Assembly: GCF_900199375.1 (NCBI RefSeq)
Contig: NZ_LT900217.1
Span: 1,240,001 to 1,304,000, forward strand
DNA from: Gordonibacter urolithinfaciens
GTDB lineage: Bacteria; Actinomycetota; Coriobacteriia; Coriobacteriales; Eggerthellaceae
DNA: 64,000 bases
Reading direction: 5' to 3'
Shown here: positions 59,539 to 64,000 of the stretch, one piece after another
Layout of the letters: every line of letters begins with the position of its first letter
Position numbering within the stretch: position 1 is the first letter of the stretch
Program-made: the position numbers and the translations under genes
The notes under the pieces: model-generated
What the model was told of the DNA's origin: nothing
The model's input: only the letters and a program-made list of their open reading frames with translations
Databases searched by the model: none

Positions 59539-62500
59539 ATGGGCGACGACGCTTCGGGGAACCCTTCGACGCACCGGCACACGTACGTCATCGACCGCGA
59601 CCATCGCGTCGTGTACATGGACCAGGCAGCGCACCGTGCCTTCCCCCGCGGCCAGGTGGGCTCCATCTGCTACGAGGCGTTCCGCGGCGCAAGCGAGCCC
59701 TGCGATGACTGCCCCTGGCACGGGCACGAGAGCAACAGCGGGGACGCCACCCAGACCGTCATCTTCAGCGCGCGGCGCGATAGGTGGTACGAGATCACGT
59801 GCCTCGAGGTTGACTGGTTCGACCGCGGCCCCTGCGTGCTGTTCTCGGGCCGGCCCGTTGACGACCGGAGCCGCAGCCTGTTCTCCACGCTGAGGGAGCC
59901 GTCGTCCTACGACGAGCTGTTCGAGATCAACGTGACGGGCGACACGTACAAGGTGCTGTACCACGAGCCCGGCAAGTACGCCATGCCGCCGCTCTCGGGA
60001 GAGCTCGGCGCCATGTTCGACGACGTGTTGAGGAACATGATCAATCCCGAGGACCGCGAGCGGTTCCAGCGGTTCTGGGACTTCGACACCCTGCTCGAGC
60101 GTATCGAGGAGGAGGACGGCGCGCTGCGCGGCGAGTTCCGCAAGCTGCGGTGCAACGGCAGCTGGGGGTGGGTGGCGCAGACCGTCGTGTCGGTGAAGCG
60201 CGGCGAGGGCGGCGAGACCGTGGTCATGTGCTTCATCGCCGACATCGACGCCGAGGTGCGCGCCCGCGAGGAGCACGCCGAGAACGCCCAGATAAGGCAG
60301 CTTCGCGAACGTGACCAGCTCACCGGCATCTACAACGCCGCCACGTTCTACGCGAAGGCCAGCGCGCTGCTCGAAGCGCACCCCGAGCGCTGCCACGAGG
60401 CGATCTACCTGGACATCGAGCACTTCAAGCTGTTCAACGAGTGGCACGGTCGCGAGGCCGGCGACGAGATGCTGCGCGCCATAGCCAATCGCCTCTCCAA
60501 CCTGGCCGAGCGCTACGAGGGCGTGGCGGGCTACCTGGGCGGCGACGACTTCGCGCTCGTACTGCCCCACGGCACCATAACCGAGGACGCCGTCGACCGC
60601 CAGCTGAAGCTGCCTCCCTTCGACTCCGAGGACGCCATCGGGTTCCGCCCCGCCATCGGCGTGTGCTCCGTCGAGGAAGCGGGACGCTCCATCAGCACCG
60701 CCTGCGACCACGCCATGCTGGCCATGGCCACCGTCAAGAACACGTACGCCAAGCGCGTGGCCTGGTACGAGGAATCCATGTCCGAAGAGCTGAAGAACGA
60801 GGCGAAGCTGCTGCTGGAGGTGAAGCAAGCGCTGAAGAACCGCGAGTTCGTGCCGTACTGGCAGCCCCAGTGCAGCACCCGCACGGGGCGCATCGTGGGC
60901 CTCGAGGCGCTCGTGCGCTGGCAGCACCCGGAGCGCGGGGTGGTCATGCCGGGAGCCTTCATCCCCGTGCTCGAGCGCAGCGGGTTCATAGCCAGCCTCG
61001 ACCTGTACGTATGGGACGAGGTGTGTCGGCACCTGCGCTCGTGGATCGACCGTGGCTGCCGGCCCATCCCCGTGTCCGCGAACATCTCGAGGGCCGACCT
61101 GTACGCCATCGACGTGGTGGACACGCTCGAAGGCCTGGTGGGCACGTACGGCCTCGACCACAGCCTGCTGGAGCTGGAGATCACCGAAAGCGCCTATGCC
61201 GAGGACCGAAAGATGGCCGAGGCGGTGAGCAGGCTGAAAGCGCTCGGCTTCACCATCCTCATGGACGACTTCGGCAGCGGCTACTCATCGCTCAACATGC
61301 TGAAGGACATCACCGTCGACATACTCAAGATCGACATGGGCTTCCTGAACCGCAACGACAACACGCGACGCAGCGAGAGCATCCTCGAGGCCGTCGTGTC
61401 CATGGCCCGCCTCATGGACCTGCGCATCATCGCCGAAGGCGCCGAGACGAAGGAACAGGTGGGTTTTCTGCAGGACATCGGCTGCGACTACGCCCAGGGC
61501 TACTACTTCCACCGCCCCATGGACACCGAGCATCTTGAGACCCTGCTCGCCCAGCCCGACGCCGTGGACTTCCGCGGCGTGCTCGCGCCCATGATGGAGC
61601 TTATCGACATGGACGCCCTGCTGAACGAGGACGAGACGAGCAGAACCCTCGTCGACAACCTCATCGGCGGCATGGCCGTGTACGCCGTCTACCCCGACCG
61701 CTTCGAGCTGCTGCAGGTGAACAACTCGTACTATCGCGTGACCGGTTGCAACGCCGTCGACCTGCACGAGCGCCAGCGGTACATCTTCCGCCAGGTGCAC
61801 CCCGACGACCGGGACCTCGTCATGAGCCTGTTCGAGCAGGCCGAGCAGCACCCCGTGTCGGGCTCCGAGGGAACGATCCGCCGCTACCGCCTGTGCGGGG
61901 ACCTCATGTGGCTGCACATGAAGGTGTTCTTCCTCAGACGCGAGCAGGACCGCAGCATCTTCTTTGCCTCGCTCTCGGACGTGACGGGCCAGAAGGAGCA
62001 GGAGCTGGAGCTGCGCTCTTCGCAAACCGCGCTGAACGACGTGCTGGGCCTGCCGTCCGCCGAAAGGGCGCTCGACGACATGTCGTCCGAAAATCGCCAG
62101 GTGGCAGCCCAGATATTCCTGGAAAACGTGCCGGGCGGCCTCATAGGGGGCTACTGCGAGGAGGGCTTCCCCATCCTGTTCGCCAACGAGGAGATAGCCC
62201 GCATGGCGGGCTACGACACGTCGGCGGAGCTCATCGAGGCGCTCGACGGCAAGGTGGGCAACTCCATCCATCCCGACGACCTGCCGCACGTCATGGAGGA
62301 CATCGGGCCGGACTACTACGAGGGCCTCGACTACACCACCCAGTACCGCATGCCCCGCAAGGACGGGTCCTGGTTCTGGGTGGCCGACCACGGAAGGGTC
62401 GTCCGAACGAAGAACGGTCGCCTGGCCATCGCCAGCGTCTGCCTCGACATCGACGACTCCGTGCGCATGCAGCAGGAACTGGCCCTGGACGACGAGATGC

Positions 62501-63786
62501 TGCACCGTATCATCCTCCAGGCCAGCCTGAACGTGTGGATATGCGACGTGGAGCACGACCGCCTGACGTTCCAGAACCTCTCGTCCGACGGGTTGGCGGC
62601 GCTGCTGGCCTCCGCGGACCGCTTTGCCCCCGAGCAGGGCGCTGCGACCGCCGACCGGGCGGGACGCATGCTCAGGCGCCTGGCGCGCGAGGCCCTGCAC
62701 GACGGCGTGCCCGTCCGCGAGATAGAGGCGCCGGCCGAGGACGGCGACCCAACCCGGCTGCGCGTAACCTGCGAGGCCGTGCCCGACGGCACCGGCAGGC
62801 CCGTGCGCGTGATCGGCTATATCGAGAACGTCGCCCAGAGCGGCCCCGACACGGAAAGCGATTTGTTCGAGATGCTGAAGGGCCGGGCCGTGGACCACTG
62901 GTGCGTCAACCTGCGCACGCACAGCTTCCTGGACGCGTCGGACCGCCGGGCGTGGAGGCGGGCAGTGGGCGCCGTGCTGGAGGACTGGACGGACACCACG
63001 CCGGCCGAGCGCATCGGGCGCACGGTGCGCACCGTGAAGGACGCGGAGGCGGTCAAGTCGTTCCTCGACTTCGATGCCATGCTCGCACGCTTCGAAGACG
63101 GGGTGCTGTTCGACTCGCTGGAGTACCGCCAGGAGGACGAGCGGGGCGAGCGCTGGATGGAGCTGGGCTACCGCCTTATCCGCATCGAGGCGGGCGGCGA
63201 CGTGTACGCCTACCTTTCCGTGACCGACATCGACCGGCGCAAGCGCCGTGAGCTCGATCTGGAGGACAAGGCTCGCCACGATGCGCTCACGGGGCTGCTG
63301 AACCGCCAGACCGGCGCGGCGCTGCTGCCGGAAGCCCTGGCGAAGACGCTGCGCAAGGGCACCGCGGGCGCGTTCGTCATCATCGACTTGGACGACTTCA
63401 AGCTGGTCAACGACCGCCACGGCCACCTGTCCGGCGACACGGCGCTGGCCGACGTGGGTCGGCACCTGCGCAGCGCGTTCCGAAAGAACGACCTGGTGTG
63501 CCGCTGGGGCGGCGACGAGTTCATCGTGTACTGCGACGACATCACGCGGGCCAGCCTGGCGCGGCGCGTGGGCGCGCTGTGCGGCAAGCCGTGGACGACC
63601 AAGGTGAGGGGCGGCACCACCATCGAGGTGTCCGCCTCGGCCGGCGTCGTGCTCGTGCCCAAGCAGGGCACGGAGTTCAAAACGGTGTACGACCGCGCCG
63701 ACGCGGCGCTGTACCGGGCGAAGTCGATGGGCAAGGCGCACTTCTGCTTCTACGAGCCCGGCATCCCGTCGCCCCTCGCCGATTAA
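59539..63786 (+). CDS. Large cytoplasmic PAS-GGDEF-EAL-PAS-PAS-GGDEF signalling protein
   Basis: A 1,415-residue protein without membrane helices. Order: PAS-like sensor with CDDCPW cysteines (about 10-115), a second PAS-like region (about 125-245), GGDEF-1 (about 255-415, motif GGDDF at 334-338), EAL (about 430-675, LEALVRW near 454, EITES, DDFGSGYSSL, EGAETKEQ, QGYYFHRP), PAS-like regions near 700-815, 845-960 and 985-1090, another segment near 1100-1235, and GGDEF-2 (about 1245-1410, WGGDEFIVY at 1323-1331). GGDEF-2 keeps the inhibitory RxxD site (RKND five residues upstream), so it is probably an active cyclase; the EAL domain also looks active. ATG follows AGGAGCAGG. Confidence 0.9.
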   Translation: MGDDASGNPSTHRHTYVIDRDHRVVYMDQAAHRAFPRGQVGSICYEAFRGASEPCDDCPWHGHESNSGDATQTVIFSARRDRWYEITCLEVDWFDRGPCVLFSGRPVDDRSRSLFSTLREPSSYDELFEINVTGDTYKVLYHEPGKYAMPPLSGELGAMFDDVLRNMINPEDRERFQRFWDFDTLLERIEEEDGALRGEFRKLRCNGSWGWVAQTVVSVKRGEGGETVVMCFIADIDAEVRAREEHAENAQIRQLRERDQLTGIYNAATFYAKASALLEAHPERCHEAIYLDIEHFKLFNEWHGREAGDEMLRAIANRLSNLAERYEGVAGYLGGDDFALVLPHGTITEDAVDRQLKLPPFDSEDAIGFRPAIGVCSVEEAGRSISTACDHAMLAMATVKNTYAKRVAWYEESMSEELKNEAKLLLEVKQALKNREFVPYWQPQCSTRTGRIVGLEALVRWQHPERGVVMPGAFIPVLERSGFIASLDLYVWDEVCRHLRSWIDRGCRPIPVSANISRADLYAIDVVDTLEGLVGTYGLDHSLLELEITESAYAEDRKMAEAVSRLKALGFTILMDDFGSGYSSLNMLKDITVDILKIDMGFLNRNDNTRRSESILEAVVSMARLMDLRIIAEGAETKEQVGFLQDIGCDYAQGYYFHRPMDTEHLETLLAQPDAVDFRGVLAPMMELIDMDALLNEDETSRTLVDNLIGGMAVYAVYPDRFELLQVNNSYYRVTGCNAVDLHERQRYIFRQVHPDDRDLVMSLFEQAEQHPVSGSEGTIRRYRLCGDLMWLHMKVFFLRREQDRSIFFASLSDVTGQKEQELELRSSQTALNDVLGLPSAERALDDMSSENRQVAAQIFLENVPGGLIGGYCEEGFPILFANEEIARMAGYDTSAELIEALDGKVGNSIHPDDLPHVMEDIGPDYYEGLDYTTQYRMPRKDGSWFWVADHGRVVRTKNGRLAIASVCLDIDDSVRMQQELALDDEMLHRIILQASLNVWICDVEHDRLTFQNLSSDGLAALLASADRFAPEQGAATADRAGRMLRRLAREALHDGVPVREIEAPAEDGDPTRLRVTCEAVPDGTGRPVRVIGYIENVAQSGPDTESDLFEMLKGRAVDHWCVNLRTHSFLDASDRRAWRRAVGAVLEDWTDTTPAERIGRTVRTVKDAEAVKSFLDFDAMLARFEDGVLFDSLEYRQEDERGERWMELGYRLIRIEAGGDVYAYLSVTDIDRRKRRELDLEDKARHDALTGLLNRQTGAALLPEALAKTLRKGTAGAFVIIDLDDFKLVNDRHGHLSGDTALADVGRHLRSAFRKNDLVCRWGGDEFIVYCDDITRASLARRVGALCGKPWTTKVRGGTTIEVSASAGVVLVPKQGTEFKTVYDRADAALYRAKSMGKAHFCFYEPGIPSPLAD

Positions 63787-63794
63787 GCCCGGGC

Positions 63795-64000
63795 CTACAC
63801 GCCCAGCCCCACCGTCAGGTGCATCATGTAGAACGCGAAGCGCATGACGAAGATGCCGGCCAGCACGAGCACGCACGCCGCGCTGGCGCGGCCGACGCCC
63901 AGGGAGCGCCGGCCCTCGAGCGCGCGGTTTAGCAAGACCTGCGCGTCAAGGCCGATGCCCGCGAGCACCAGCACGCCGAACGCGGCGATCATGAGACCGT
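63795..64000 (-). CDS. C-terminal end of a DmsC-like DMSO-reductase membrane anchor (5' end outside window)
   Basis: About 68 residues are visible and the frame stays open to the window edge. LNRALEGRRSLGVGRASAACVL followed by a hydrophobic helix and RFAFYMMHLTVGL resembles the last helix of DmsC-type quinol-oxidising anchors (R..FY..H...GL). If correct, dmsA/dmsB-like genes lie upstream, just outside the window. A short internal ATG at 63992 is not the true start. Confidence 0.6.
   Translation of the reverse strand, partial: GLMIAAFGVLVLAGIGLDAQVLLNRALEGRRSLGVGRASAACVLVLAGIFVMRFAFYMMHLTVGLGV

Noticed and set aside
61285-63876. 863-codon minus-strand open frame opposite the large GGDEF/EAL gene
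   Set aside because: Antisense shadow of a gene with clear domains; composition typical of mirror frames.

Overview
The window looks like the chromosome of a high-GC anaerobic actinobacterium, most likely an Eggerthellaceae member (Eggerthella/Gordonibacter type, class Coriobacteriia). Reasons: strong G/C preference at third codon positions; a class III (oxygen-sensitive) ribonucleotide reductase; a PPi-type phosphofructokinase; a Tat-exported FAD reductase of the fumarate-reductase type placed opposite a polytopic membrane LuxR regulator, a pairing typical of that family; the end of what looks like a DMSO-reductase membrane anchor at the right edge; and a perfect parS site near 13.5 kb. No rRNA, tRNA, CRISPR, IS element or prophage was found. 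The genus call is inference.

Layout. 0-3 kb: the tail of one anti-sigma-like protein, nrdG, then an ECF sigma/anti-sigma pair with its own ECF-type promoter. 3-8.8 kb: a YhcG-type nuclease with unusual palindromes, nrdD carrying a fused glutaredoxin-like tail, a methyltransferase and its TetR regulator. 9-16 kb: PPi-PFK, a GH3 lipoprotein, YbjQ, an MFS pump with a TetR that shares operators with it, parS, and an HExxH membrane protein plus an MmcQ/YjbR protein. 16-20 kb: a two-component system plus ABC exporter operon (RR-ATPase-permease-HK). 20-26 kb: HxlR/nitroreductase, a MATE pump behind a probable leader RNA, a TetR cassette and a cystine-type symporter. 26-38 kb: HAD phosphatase, winged-helix protein, an XRE/membrane regulator behind a 22-base poly(G) tract, ABC-F, a GntR-controlled five-gene ABC operon and a CPBP protease-like protein. 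38-42 kb: leuC-leuD-leuB. 42-52.8 kb: a peptidoglycan-binding protein, Fe-alcohol dehydrogenase, a possible type I toxin, ZIP transporter, DNA glycosylase, ferredoxin-flavodoxin and the Tat flavoprotein. 53-64 kb: LuxR membrane regulator, CmpB-like membrane protein, cysteine desulfidase-like protein, two large GGDEF/EAL proteins and the DmsC-like end.

The region is mostly core genome interleaved with small self-contained regulator-plus-exporter cassettes, several of which show matching operator palindromes in front of both regulator and target. The most interesting content is non-coding: a promoter-leader-terminator unit before the MATE gene; three roughly 135-150 bp inverted-repeat elements; a poly(G) tract with a 26-bp stem; a highly structured block between two copies of an identical 29-bp hairpin; and a small hydrophobic peptide gene facing an opposing TATAAT promoter. 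Gene starts were chosen by ribosome-binding site and reading frame; no database search was possible.
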